A stretch of DNA of 64,000 nucleotides from Pseudomonas pharyngis (GTDB lineage: Bacteria; Pseudomonadota; Gammaproteobacteria; Pseudomonadales; Pseudomonadaceae), in the NCBI RefSeq assembly GCF_021602345.1, contig NZ_BQID01000006.1:248001-312000 (forward strand), read 5' to 3'. The notes below the pieces were generated by a model. The model saw only the letters and a program-made list of their open reading frames with translations, was not told the origin of the DNA and did not search any database. The translations under genes were made by a program, and so were the position numbers. Below, piece after piece: positions 1 through 8,344 of the stretch. Every line of letters begins with the position of its first letter. Within the stretch, counting starts at the first letter, position 1.

Positions 1-220
1 ATTTCGCGAGTCCTACGAGCGGCTCACTAAAAAGCCTGACTCCATCGTGGTGGATCTCAAGGATGCCACCTATCTCGACAGTTCGGCCCTGGGCATGTTG
101 CTTCTGTTGCGTGATCACGCCGGCGGTGACGACTCGGATGTTCGGGTGGTCAACAGCAATTCGGATGTGCGCAAGATCCTCGCCATCTCCAACTTCGACA
201 AATTGTTCGACATCAGTTGA
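1..220 (+). CDS. hsbA: Anti-sigma factor antagonist HsbA, STAS domain (5' truncated by window edge)
   Basis: Only the last 72 codons are present (frame starting at base 2, stop TGA 218-220). The fragment contains the STAS hallmark LDSSALGMLLLLRDHA, whose serine is the usual phosphorylation site of anti-anti-sigma factors of the SpoIIAA/RsbV type. In Pseudomonas HsbA is dephosphorylated or phosphorylated by HsbR and titrates the anti-sigma factor FlgM or a diguanylate cyclase, switching between motility and biofilm. The stop overlaps the TTG start of hsbR (TTGA), so the two are probably translationally coupled. Function is inferred from family and from the hsbR-hptB neighbours. Confidence 0.85.
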   Translation, partial: FRESYERLTKKPDSIVVDLKDATYLDSSALGMLLLLRDHAGGDDSDVRVVNSNSDVRKILAISNFDKLFDIS

Positions 221-1929
221 CGGCCATGCAGCCGCAAGAGCCGCTGACGATCCTGATCGCCGAAGACAGTGCCGCTGACCGGCTGCTGTTGTCGACCATC
301 GTCCGTCGCCAGGGGCACGAGGTGCTGACGGCCACCCACGGTGGGGAGGCGGTCGAGGCATTTATCCGGCAAAAGCCGCATCTGGTATTGATGGACGCCA
401 TGATGCCGGTGATGGACGGGTTCGAAGCTGCACGGCAGATCAAGAAGCTGGCGGGTGAAAGCCTGGTGCCGATCATCTTCCTCACCTCGCTGACGGAAAG
501 TGAAGCGCTGGCCCGTTGTCTTGAAGCCGGTGGTGACGACTTTCTGGCGAAGCCGTACAACCAGGTGATCCTCGCCGCCAAAATCAAGGCGATGGATCGC
601 TTGCGACGTTTACAGGCCACGGTTCTTCAACAGCGCGACCTGATCGCCAAACACCACGACTATCTGCTCAACGAGCAACGGGTCGCCAAGGCCGTGTTCG
701 ACAAGGTCGCGCATTCCGGTTGCCTGAGCGCACCGAACATCCGTTACCTGCAATCACCCTATGCGCTGTTCAACGGCGATCTGCTGTTGGCCGCGTACAC
801 CCCGGCCGGCGACATGCATGTGTTGCTCGGTGACTTCACCGGTCACGGTTTGCCGGCGGCGGTCGGCGCCATGCCGCTTGCCGAGGTGTTCTATGGCATG
901 ACGGCCAAGGGTTACGGTCTGGCCGAAACCCTGCGGGAAATGAACGCCAAGCTCAAGCGCATCCTGCCGGTGGACATGTTCTGCTGCGCGACGCTGTTGT
1001 GCCTGAGTTTTCAGCGGCGCTCGGTGGAGGTCTGGAACGGCGGCATGCCCGACGGCTATCTGCATTGCCTCGCCACGGGCGAGCGCACGCCGCTGGCAGC
1101 GCGTCACTTGCCGCTGGGGGTGCTCAGCCCGCAGACTTTCGATGACCGCACCGAGGTTCACCCGATGGCGGTGGGCGACCGGGTGTTCCTGCTCTCGGAC
1201 GGGGTCATCGACACCTGCGATGCCAACGATCAGTTGTTTGGTGTCGAGCGCCTGCACAAGGTGTTCGCCACCAATCGCCAGCCGGATCGGCTGTTCGAGG
1301 ACATCGAGCAGGCGCTGCAGGACTTTCGCGGTGAGGCCCGGGACGATGTGAGCATGGTCGAGGTCAGCCTGCTGGAGGCCGAGCAGATCAATCCATCGGC
1401 GCCGGTGTATTCCGACAGCGGCCAGTCCTGTCCGCTGGACTGGTCAGTGAGCTTCGAATTTCGCGGTGCCACGCTCAAGCGCTTCAATCCGTTGCCTTAC
1501 CTGTTGCAGTTGCTGCTGGAAGTGCATGGATTGCGGGCGCAGAGTGGCGCGTTGTACAGCGTGCTGGCCGAGCTTTATTCCAATGCGCTGGAGCATGGTG
1601 TACTGGGCCTGGACTCGAGCCTCAAGCGCGATGCCTCGGGCTTCGCCCATTATTACGAGCAGCGCAATGCGCGCCTCGAGGCCCTGCAGGACGGTTATGT
1701 GCGGGTGCATTTGCAGGTGCGGCCGGAAGGCGAGGGCGGTTGTCTGGTGGTGCGGGTCGAAGACAGCGGTCAGGGATTCGATGTCTCGCGCGTGATGGAG
1801 CGGCCGCTGGACGAAGTCCGTCTGTCGGGGCGCGGTGTCAGTCTGGTCCGGCAATTGGCCCGAAATGCCAGCTGGTCAGACGATGGTCGCAGTGCCCGCG
1901 TGGAGTTTTTCTGGGAGGCTCTGGCATAA
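217..1929 (+). CDS. hsbR: Response regulator with PP2C phosphatase and HATPase domains, HsbR
   Basis: A three-domain partner-switching regulator of 570 aa. An N-terminal receiver holds acidic residues IAEDS and phospho-acceptor D60 in LVLMDAMMPVMDG. A central SpoIIE/PP2C phosphatase follows (GDFTGHGLPAA near residue 205; LSDGVIDTC). A C-terminal RsbW-like HATPase has N-box ELYSNALEHG and G-box GRGVSLVRQL. The family receives phosphate from HptB and acts as phosphatase or kinase on HsbA. TTG at 217 overlaps the hsbA stop; an in-frame ATG at 226 is the alternative start. hptB follows after 30 bases. Confidence 0.88.
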   Translation: MTAMQPQEPLTILIAEDSAADRLLLSTIVRRQGHEVLTATHGGEAVEAFIRQKPHLVLMDAMMPVMDGFEAARQIKKLAGESLVPIIFLTSLTESEALARCLEAGGDDFLAKPYNQVILAAKIKAMDRLRRLQATVLQQRDLIAKHHDYLLNEQRVAKAVFDKVAHSGCLSAPNIRYLQSPYALFNGDLLLAAYTPAGDMHVLLGDFTGHGLPAAVGAMPLAEVFYGMTAKGYGLAETLREMNAKLKRILPVDMFCCATLLCLSFQRRSVEVWNGGMPDGYLHCLATGERTPLAARHLPLGVLSPQTFDDRTEVHPMAVGDRVFLLSDGVIDTCDANDQLFGVERLHKVFATNRQPDRLFEDIEQALQDFRGEARDDVSMVEVSLLEAEQINPSAPVYSDSGQSCPLDWSVSFEFRGATLKRFNPLPYLLQLLLEVHGLRAQSGALYSVLAELYSNALEHGVLGLDSSLKRDASGFAHYYEQRNARLEALQDGYVRVHLQVRPEGEGGCLVVRVEDSGQGFDVSRVMERPLDEVRLSGRGVSLVRQLARNASWSDDGRSARVEFFWEALA

Positions 1930-1959
1930 TCCGCGCATTCTTGATCAGGGAGTGAACAA

Positions 1960-2307
1960 GTGGCTGATACACATGTGGACCACGAGGCGCTGAGCGCGCT
2001 GCGGGAAGTGATGGAAGACAGCTATCCGGAACTGCTGGATACCTTTCTTGCCGATTCCGAAAATCGCCTGCGGGAGTTGCAGCAGACTGCCGATGCCGAC
2101 GCATTGTCTTCCGTTGCGCACAGCTTCAAGGGCAGCAGCAGCAACATGGGCGCGACCCGTCTTGCGGTGCTGTGCCAGGAGCTGGAACAGCATGCCAAAG
2201 ACAAGAGCCCTTCTGAAATCATCAAACTGGTCGCCGATATTCATAGCGAATTCGCCGATGTGCGGCCCGTTTATGTCGCCGAGCGACAGCGCTCGCTGAC
2301 GCACTGA
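1960..2307 (+). CDS. hptB: Histidine phosphotransfer protein HptB
   Basis: A 115-aa single-domain Hpt protein with the conserved phosphorylatable histidine in SVAHSFKGSS (H54). It relays phosphate from hybrid sensor kinases of the Gac/Rsm network to HsbR. The start is GTG, preceded by AGGGAGTG. It is third in the hsbA-hsbR-hptB operon. Placement directly before fliK, rather than near flgM, is the arrangement I associate with the P. putida/P. fluorescens branch (recalled knowledge, not tested). Confidence 0.87.
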   Translation: MADTHVDHEALSALREVMEDSYPELLDTFLADSENRLRELQQTADADALSSVAHSFKGSSSNMGATRLAVLCQELEQHAKDKSPSEIIKLVADIHSEFADVRPVYVAERQRSLTH

Positions 2308-2346
2308 TCCTGCCGCCGGGCGGTTTTGTCGGATTTCTGACGAAAC

Positions 2347-2362
2347 TGGCCCGGCACTTGCA
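2347..2362 (+). promoter_or_regulatory. Sigma-54 (RpoN) promoter for fliK
   Basis: TGGCCC-N5-TTGCA matches the -24/-12 consensus TGGCAC-N5-TTGCA, with exact GG and GC spacing. It lies 50 bases upstream of the fliK start. RpoN/FleQ control of flagellar class II/III genes in Pseudomonas is established, so the match is plausible functionally. Confidence 0.7.
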
Positions 2363-2412
2363 GTCATCTATCCCAACTGTACCTACGATCCCAGTGCAGC
2401 GGAGACCGTGCC

Positions 2413-3774
2413 ATGCCTGCAAGCCCCAACATTCTTCTTCAGACCGCCGCCCAGGCCAAGGCGCAAGCTGCCTCGGCCAAATCATCGGCAGTGGCCGCAG
2501 AGCCCGGGGACAAGGCCTCCAGCTTCGCTCAGGTGTTCGCCGATCAAGGCCCGAACAAGCCCTCGGTGACCGTCGACAATTCGGTCAAGCCTGCCCGTGA
2601 CAAGGTTGCCGACAACAGCGGCAAGAAAGACCTCGGCAAGGATCAGTCTGCCGCCCCGACGCCGGCGGTTGCCGATAGCGGCAAAGCCTTGCCCGCCGAC
2701 AAACCGGCGACGGCGGCAACGGACGACAAGACCACGGCCGATGACGAAACGGCTGAAACAGCGCCGGCCCCTGTTGCCGATACGGCGCCACTGGATCCGG
2801 CACTGGTGGCGGCGGTGGAGCCCGTCGTCACGGCACCGGTGGTGGACACGCCGGCCGTCGAGACAGCTGCGCAACCGGAAACCGACAAACCTGCCGTGGC
2901 GGCATTGCCAGGAATGGTCAAGGATCCGGCGCCGGCCACTGACCCGGCCTTCGACCCCGAGGCGGATCCGCTGGATTCGCTTCCCGCCGTGCGCCTGGCC
3001 ATGGAGCAGAGCGGTCACATTTCCGCTTCCAGCCAGTCCCAGCCCAAGGCCACCCCGGCCCAGGCGCAGGCCGACGGTGAGTTGACCTCGGCGCAGAATT
3101 TCGCTGCCGGCATGGCCAGCATGCTGGATGTGCAGGCGGACAAGGACAGCACCAGTCAGGGCGGTGAAAAAGCGTTCAGCGGTCTGATCGATGACGGCCT
3201 GAAAGACCTGAAGACCGCTACCAGCGACACCCGGGTGGATGATTTCGCCAACCGTCTGGCGGCGCTGACCCAGGCTGCCACACCGAAAACCGCCAATGCG
3301 GTGCCGGTGAACCAGCCGATCGCCATGCACCAGAACGGCTGGACCGAAGAAGTGGTCAACCGGGTCATGTACCTGTCGAGCAACAACCTGAAGGCCGCCG
3401 ACATCCAGTTGCAGCCAGCCGAGCTTGGGCGTCTGGATATCCGGGTGAACATGGTGCCGGACCAGCAGACCCAAGTGACCTTCATGAGCGCGCATCCGAG
3501 CGTGCGTGAAGCCCTCGACGGTCAAATGCACCGCCTGCGCGACATGTTCAACCAGCAAGGCATGGGGCAGGTCGACGTCAACGTTTCCGACCAGAACCGT
3601 GGCTGGCAGGGCCAAGGCCAGGAACAGGCGCAGCAGGGGCAGAGTGGTCGCACCAGCGCTGCCGGCGGTCGCCTGGATTCGGCTGAAGAAGAGTTGACGC
3701 CGACTGCCGTGGCTGAAGCGGCGGCCACCGCCACTCACGTGATCGGCTCCAGCGCCGTCGACTACTACGCCTGA
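2413..3774 (+). CDS. fliK: Flagellar hook-length control protein FliK
   Basis: A 453-aa protein with the usual FliK layout. A long low-complexity Ala/Pro/Asp/Thr-rich N-terminal and middle part (about 1-290) is followed by a compact C-terminal Flg_hook domain (about 300-400; IQLQPAELGRLDIRVNM), then a Gln/Gly-rich tail. FliK is a secreted ruler that ends hook growth and makes FlhB switch substrate specificity. GGAGA lies 7 bases before the ATG. It has its own sigma-54 promoter and is separated from fliL by a repeat-containing spacer. Confidence 0.9.
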   Translation: MPASPNILLQTAAQAKAQAASAKSSAVAAEPGDKASSFAQVFADQGPNKPSVTVDNSVKPARDKVADNSGKKDLGKDQSAAPTPAVADSGKALPADKPATAATDDKTTADDETAETAPAPVADTAPLDPALVAAVEPVVTAPVVDTPAVETAAQPETDKPAVAALPGMVKDPAPATDPAFDPEADPLDSLPAVRLAMEQSGHISASSQSQPKATPAQAQADGELTSAQNFAAGMASMLDVQADKDSTSQGGEKAFSGLIDDGLKDLKTATSDTRVDDFANRLAALTQAATPKTANAVPVNQPIAMHQNGWTEEVVNRVMYLSSNNLKAADIQLQPAELGRLDIRVNMVPDQQTQVTFMSAHPSVREALDGQMHRLRDMFNQQGMGQVDVNVSDQNRGWQGQGQEQAQQGQSGRTSAAGGRLDSAEEELTPTAVAEAAATATHVIGSSAVDYYA

Positions 3775-3786
3775 TCAAATCAAAAG

Positions 3787-3962
3787 CCCCTCACCCTAGC
3801 CCTCTCCCGGAGGGAGAGGGAACTGATTGGGGGATGCTTGAGATGCTCGCTAACCTGATTGTTTGGGCTGAATCCAAGTCGACTCGGTGCCTCAGGTCGA
3901 TATATCACGACAAGACAACTCGATCGGCTCCCTCTCCCTCCGGGAGAGGGCTGGGGTGAGGG
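3787..3962. repeat. Inverted intergenic repeat, CCCTCACCC-type BIME
   Basis: The two ends, 3787-3820 and 3930-3962, are inverted copies of CCCTCACCC-TAGCCCTCTCCC. Each end also contains its own hairpin (CCCTCTCCC/GGGAGAGGG). The 110-base centre shows no gene. Related copies occur at 50538-50590 and 63777-63921. Position between fliK and fliL suggests it could terminate or stabilise the fliK mRNA. Confidence 0.75.
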
Positions 3963-4005
3963 TTGCTTTTGACTTCAGCGTTGTCTCCGCTACTACCTAC
4001 ACTTC

Positions 4006-4021
4006 TGGCATAACACTTGCT
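4006..4021 (+). promoter_or_regulatory. Sigma-54 (RpoN) promoter for the fliLMNOPQR-flhB operon
   Basis: TGGCAT-N5-TTGCT is close to the RpoN consensus with correct spacing. It is 50 bases upstream of the fliL start, at the head of the export-apparatus operon. Confidence 0.72.
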
Positions 4022-4071
4022 CTTGCCTTGCCGTGCGACTGTGAAAACCCGATTAGTGACGGATTATTGGC

Positions 4072-4575
4072 ATGGCGAAGAGCGAAGCTGCAGCAGTAAA
4101 AGACCCCGCAACCAAAGGCAAACTCAAGCTGATCATCATGATCGTGCTGGGTCTGTTGCTGGCCATCGGTACGTCCGTGGGGGCGACGTGGTTCTTCATG
4201 CACAGTGCCCAGAGCAAGCCTGCGGCGGCCGCCGAAGCGGCCCCGGTCGGCAAGCAACCGGCGATTTTCGAGCCGATGGCGCCGGCCTTCGTGGCCAACT
4301 ACAACCAGAACGGCCGTCAGCGCTACATGCAGGTGAGCATCACCATGCTGGCGCGCAATCAGGCGGATCTGGAAGCGCTCAAAGTGCACATGCCGGTGAT
4401 CCGCAACAACCTGGTGATGCTCTTCTCCGGTCAGGATTTCGCCACGCTGGCGACCCCGGTCGGTCAGGAGATGTTGCGCCAGAAGGCCACAGCCAGCGTC
4501 CAGGAAGTGGCGCAGAAAGAGCTGGGCAAAGTGGTGATCGAACAGTTGCTTTTCACTAATTTCGTACTGCAGTAG
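4072..4575 (+). CDS. fliL: Flagellar basal body-associated protein FliL
   Basis: A 167-aa single-pass inner-membrane protein: short cytoplasmic N-terminus, transmembrane helix at about 20-43 (LIIMIVLGLLLAIGTSVGA), Ala-rich linker, and a stomatin-like periplasmic domain ending in LLFTNFVLQ. FliL surrounds the stator units and supports torque. It is the first gene of the operon that runs through flhB. fliM follows after 9 bases. Confidence 0.93.
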   Translation: MAKSEAAAVKDPATKGKLKLIIMIVLGLLLAIGTSVGATWFFMHSAQSKPAAAAEAAPVGKQPAIFEPMAPAFVANYNQNGRQRYMQVSITMLARNQADLEALKVHMPVIRNNLVMLFSGQDFATLATPVGQEMLRQKATASVQEVAQKELGKVVIEQLLFTNFVLQ

Positions 4576-4584
4576 GAACACGAC

Positions 4585-5553
4585 ATGGCCGTGCAGGATC
4601 TGCTGTCCCAGGATGAAATCGACGCGCTGTTGCATGGCGTCGACGATGGTCTGGTACAGACCGATAACGCTGCCGAACCCGGCAGTGTCAAAAGCTACGA
4701 CCTGACCAGCCAGGATCGCATCGTCCGTGGACGCATGCCGACTCTGGAAATGATCAACGAGCGTTTTGCCCGCTACACCCGCATCAGCATGTTCAACATG
4801 CTGCGCCGCTCGGCGGACGTTGCCGTCGGTGGCGTACAGGTGATGAAGTTCGGCGAATACGTGCACTCGCTGTACGTGCCGACCAGCCTCAACCTGGTCA
4901 AGATCAAACCCCTGCGCGGCACCGCGCTGTTCATCCTCGACGCCAAACTGGTGTTCAAACTGGTGGACAACTTCTTCGGCGGCGACGGCCGTCACGCCAA
5001 GATCGAAGGGCGTGAATTCACCCCGACCGAACTGCGCGTGGTGCGCATGGTGCTGGAGCAGGCGTTCGTCGACTTGAAGGAAGCCTGGCAGGCGATCATG
5101 GAAGTCAACTTCGAGTACATCAACTCGGAAGTGAACCCGGCCATGGCCAACATCGTCGGCCCGAGCGAAGCGATCGTGGTCTCCACGTTCCACATCGAAC
5201 TCGACGGCGGTGGCGGCGATCTGCACGTGACCATGCCGTACTCGATGATCGAGCCGGTGCGCGAAATGCTCGACGCCGGTTTCCAGTCGGACCTCGACGA
5301 CCAGGACGAACGCTGGGTCAATGCCCTGCGCCAGGACGTGCTCGACGTCGACGTGCCGATCGGTGCCACCGTGGCGCGCCGCCAGTTGAAACTGCGCGAC
5401 ATCCTGCACATGCAGCCGGGTGACGTGATTCCGGTGGAGATGCCGGAAGACATGATCATGCGCGCCAACGGTGTGCCGGCCTTCAAGGTCAAGATGGGCT
5501 CGCACAAAGGCAACCTTGCGTTGCAGGTGATCGAGCCGATCGAGCGCCGCTGA
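4585..5553 (+). CDS. fliM: Flagellar motor switch protein FliM
   Basis: A 322-aa C-ring protein. The N-terminal CheY-P docking peptide LLSQDEIDALLHG is at residues 6-18. It is followed by the CheC-like middle domain and the C-terminal SpoA domain. FliM with FliN and FliG forms the rotor switch. The docking peptide has look-alikes in CheA and CheZ of this window (see findings). Confidence 0.96.
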   Translation: MAVQDLLSQDEIDALLHGVDDGLVQTDNAAEPGSVKSYDLTSQDRIVRGRMPTLEMINERFARYTRISMFNMLRRSADVAVGGVQVMKFGEYVHSLYVPTSLNLVKIKPLRGTALFILDAKLVFKLVDNFFGGDGRHAKIEGREFTPTELRVVRMVLEQAFVDLKEAWQAIMEVNFEYINSEVNPAMANIVGPSEAIVVSTFHIELDGGGGDLHVTMPYSMIEPVREMLDAGFQSDLDDQDERWVNALRQDVLDVDVPIGATVARRQLKLRDILHMQPGDVIPVEMPEDMIMRANGVPAFKVKMGSHKGNLALQVIEPIERR

Positions 5554-5607
5554 AGCGGCGCCCTCACTCCCTGATTCTTTTACCGGTTTTTTGCCCGCCG
5601 AGGACAA

Positions 5608-6069
5608 ATGATGAACGACGATATGAACACCCAGGACGATCAGGCACTGGCCGATGAATGGGCTGCCGCCCTGGAAGAAACCGGTGAAGCCGGGCAGGCC
5701 GACATCGACGCGCTGCTGGCCGCCGATGCAGGCGCTTCGAGCTCCAACCGTCTGCCGATGGAAGAGTTCGGCAGCGTGCCGAAGAACAACGACCCGGTGA
5801 CCCTCGACGGTCCGAACCTGGACGTGATCCTCGACATTCCGGTGTCGATCTCGATGGAAGTGGGCAGCACCGACATCAACATCCGCAACCTGCTGCAACT
5901 CAACCAGGGTTCGGTGATCGAGCTCGATCGTCTGGCCGGCGAGCCGCTGGACGTGCTGGTCAACGGCACCCTGATCGCTCACGGTGAAGTGGTGGTGGTC
6001 AACGAAAAGTTCGGCATCCGTCTGACTGACGTGATCAGCCCGAGCGAACGCATCAAGAAGCTGCGCTGA
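5608..6069 (+). CDS. fliN: Flagellar motor switch protein FliN
   Basis: A 153-aa protein with an acidic, variable N-terminus (about 1-65) and a C-terminal SpoA domain (LDVILDIPVSISMEVG; GEVVVVNEKFGIRLTDV). FliN forms the bottom of the C-ring and docks FliH with the export ATPase. Two adjacent ATG codons (5608, 5611) are possible starts. Its stop directly abuts the GTG of fliO. Confidence 0.95.
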   Translation: MMNDDMNTQDDQALADEWAAALEETGEAGQADIDALLAADAGASSSNRLPMEEFGSVPKNNDPVTLDGPNLDVILDIPVSISMEVGSTDINIRNLLQLNQGSVIELDRLAGEPLDVLVNGTLIAHGEVVVVNEKFGIRLTDVISPSERIKKLR

Positions 6070-6528
6070 GTGAAAAAGGTTCTGGGGGCTTTGTTCGGCC
6101 TGGCACTGGCGTTGCCGTTCAGCGTGCTGGCGGCCGAGCCGGTGGCGACCACGGCAGCGACGGCTGCGCCTGCCGTCAACAGCGGCGTGGCGGGGCAGCT
6201 GACGCAGCTGGTGCTGGGGCTGTTGCTGGTGCTGGGGTTGATCTTCTTCCTCGCCTGGCTGTTGCGCCGGGTGCAGCAGGCAGGTCCCGCCGGCAAGGGC
6301 CAGGTGATCGAGTTGATCGGTTCCCGCGCGCTCGGGCCGCGTGACCGTCTGATGCTGGTGCAGGTCGGTAGCGAGCAGATTCTGCTCGGCCTCAGCCCCG
6401 GAACCATCACTGCGTTGCACGTGCTCAAAGAGCCGGTCGAGGTGCCGAGCACCGCCGACAAAGCGACTCCGGAATTTGCCCAGCATCTGTTGAAGATCCT
6501 CGGCAAGGATCAGAAGGATAAGAAGTAA
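6070..6528 (+). CDS. fliO: Flagellar biosynthetic protein FliO
   Basis: A 152-aa membrane protein with an N-terminal signal-like helix, a transmembrane helix at about 45-66 ([19 protein letters not shown]) and a cytoplasmic domain. FliO is the assembly chaperone of the FliP ring of the type III export gate. The GTG start directly follows the fliN stop. The stop TAA shares its last base with the fliP ATG. Confidence 0.92.
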   Translation: MKKVLGALFGLALALPFSVLAAEPVATTAATAAPAVNSGVAGQLTQLVLGLLLVLGLIFFLAWLLRRVQQAGPAGKGQVIELIGSRALGPRDRLMLVQVGSEQILLGLSPGTITALHVLKEPVEVPSTADKATPEFAQHLLKILGKDQKDKK

Positions 6529-7286
6529 TGGGTGCGTTGCGCATCGTCTTGACCCTGGCCTTGATGTTGGCCGCGCCGCTGGCATTCGCCGCCGATCCGT
6601 TGTCGATCCCGGCGATCACTCTGGGCACCAACGCCGAGGGCGCGCAGGAGTACTCGGTCAGCCTGCAAATCCTGCTGATCATGACGGCGCTGAGCTTCAT
6701 TCCGGCCGCCGTCATCCTGATGACCAGTTTCACTCGCATCATCATTGTCTTCTCGATTCTGCGTCAGGCCCTGGGCCTGCAGCAGACTCCGTCGAACCAG
6801 ATCCTCACCGGCATGGCGCTGTTCCTGACGCTGTTCATCATGGCGCCGGTGTTTGATCGCGTGAACAACGATGCCTTGCAGCCGTACCTCGCGGAAAAGC
6901 TGACCGCCCAGCAGGCAGTGGAAAAAGCCCAGGTGCCGATCAAGGACTTCATGCTGGCCCAGACCCGCTCCAGCGACCTGGAGCTGTTCATGCGCCTGTC
7001 CAAGCGCACCGACATCGCGACGCCGGATCAGGCGCCGCTGACGATTCTGGTGCCGGCATTCGTGACGTCTGAACTGAAGACTGCGTTCCAGATCGGCTTC
7101 ATGATCTTTATCCCGTTCCTGATCATCGACCTGGTGGTCGCGAGCGTGCTGATGGCGATGGGTATGATGATGCTGTCGCCGCTGATCATTTCACTGCCGT
7201 TCAAAATCATGCTGTTCGTGCTGGTGGATGGCTGGGCGCTGATCATCGGCACCCTGGCCAGCAGTTTCGGAGGTGTATCGCCATGA
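6528..7286 (+). CDS. fliP: Flagellar export gate protein FliP
   Basis: A 252-aa export-gate protein with a cleavable signal ([14 protein letters not shown]) and the FliP signature regions [19 protein letters not shown] and [19 protein letters not shown]. Five FliP subunits build the core of the FliP5-Q4-R1 export gate. It overlaps fliQ by four bases (ATGA). Confidence 0.97.
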   Translation: MGALRIVLTLALMLAAPLAFAADPLSIPAITLGTNAEGAQEYSVSLQILLIMTALSFIPAAVILMTSFTRIIIVFSILRQALGLQQTPSNQILTGMALFLTLFIMAPVFDRVNNDALQPYLAEKLTAQQAVEKAQVPIKDFMLAQTRSSDLELFMRLSKRTDIATPDQAPLTILVPAFVTSELKTAFQIGFMIFIPFLIIDLVVASVLMAMGMMMLSPLIISLPFKIMLFVLVDGWALIIGTLASSFGGVSP

Positions 7287-7552
7287 CGCCAGAAGTAGCG
7301 GTCGACATCTTTCGCGAAGCCCTGTGGCTGACCACCATGATGGTGGCGATCCTGGTGGTGCCGAGTCTGCTGGTGGGCCTGCTGGTGTCGATGTTCCAGG
7401 CCGCGACCCAGATCAACGAACAGACCCTGAGCTTCCTGCCGCGTCTGCTGGTGATGCTGGTCACGCTGATCGTCGCCGGCCCGTGGCTGGTGCAGACGTT
7501 CATGGAATACATCACCCAGTTGTACAAAAACATTCCGATGGTCATCGGCTAA
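7283..7552 (+). CDS. fliQ: Flagellar export gate protein FliQ
   Basis: 89 aa, two transmembrane helices (about 13-36 and 52-75), standard length for the family. The motif [21 protein letters not shown] is characteristic (residues listed only as a landmark). It is part of the FliPQR gate and is translationally coupled to fliP. Confidence 0.96.
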   Translation: MTPEVAVDIFREALWLTTMMVAILVVPSLLVGLLVSMFQAATQINEQTLSFLPRLLVMLVTLIVAGPWLVQTFMEYITQLYKNIPMVIG

Positions 7553-7555
7553 GCC

Positions 7556-8341
7556 ATGCAATCGCTGCTTCAGCTGACCGATACCCAGATCAGCACCTGG
7601 GTGGCGACGTTCATGCTGCCGCTGTTTCGCGTCGCCTCGATGTTGATGGTGATGCCGGTCTTCGGAACCACGCTGGTGCCCCGGCGGATCCGTCTGTACT
7701 TCGCTTTTGCGATCACCGTGGTGATCACGCCCAACCTGCCGCCGATGCCGGCGGTCAGCCCTCTGGACCTCAGCGGTCTGCTGTTGATTGCCGAGCAGAT
7801 TCTGGTGGGGGCGGTGCTGGGCTTCTCTCTGCAACTGTTCTTTCAGGCTTTCGTGGTGGCGGGGCAGATCGTCGCGATCCAGATGGGCATGGGCTTCGCG
7901 TCGATGATCGACCCTACCAACGGCGTGTCGGTGGCGGTGATCGGGCAGTTCTTCACGATGCTGGTGACCTTGCTGTTCCTGTCGATGAACGGGCACCTAG
8001 TGGTGTTCGAAGTGCTCACCGAAAGCTTCACCACGCTGCCGGTCGGCGGCGGGCTGATGACCACCCATTACTGGGAGCTGGCCGGCAAGCTCGGCTGGGT
8101 GCTGGGCGCCGCGTTGTTGCTGGTGCTGCCGGCAGTCACCGCGCTGCTGGTGGTCAACATCGCCTTTGGCGTGATGACCCGCGCCGCACCGCAGCTCAAC
8201 ATTTTTTCTATCGGCTTTCCGCTGACCCTCGTACTCGGCCTGTTCATCGTCTGGGTCGGGCTGGCGGACATTCTTAATCAGTATCAACCGCTGGCCACCG
8301 AGGCCCTGCAGTTTTTACGCGAACTGGCACAGGCGCGCTGA
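7556..8341 (+). CDS. fliR: Flagellar export gate protein FliR
   Basis: A 261-aa polytopic protein with several transmembrane helices and conserved stretches MGMGFASMIDPTNG and IFSIGFPLTLVLGL. One FliR caps the FliP ring of the flagellar type III export gate. It starts three bases after fliQ and ends three bases before flhB. Confidence 0.96.
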   Translation: MQSLLQLTDTQISTWVATFMLPLFRVASMLMVMPVFGTTLVPRRIRLYFAFAITVVITPNLPPMPAVSPLDLSGLLLIAEQILVGAVLGFSLQLFFQAFVVAGQIVAIQMGMGFASMIDPTNGVSVAVIGQFFTMLVTLLFLSMNGHLVVFEVLTESFTTLPVGGGLMTTHYWELAGKLGWVLGAALLLVLPAVTALLVVNIAFGVMTRAAPQLNIFSIGFPLTLVLGLFIVWVGLADILNQYQPLATEALQFLRELAQAR

Positions 8342-8344
8342 GTC

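Noticed and set aside
3997-6585. 862-aa open frame antisense to fliL-fliO
   Set aside because: Its protein is His/Gln/Arg-rich, the usual shadow of GC-rich codon use; the plus strand carries four clear flagellar genes.
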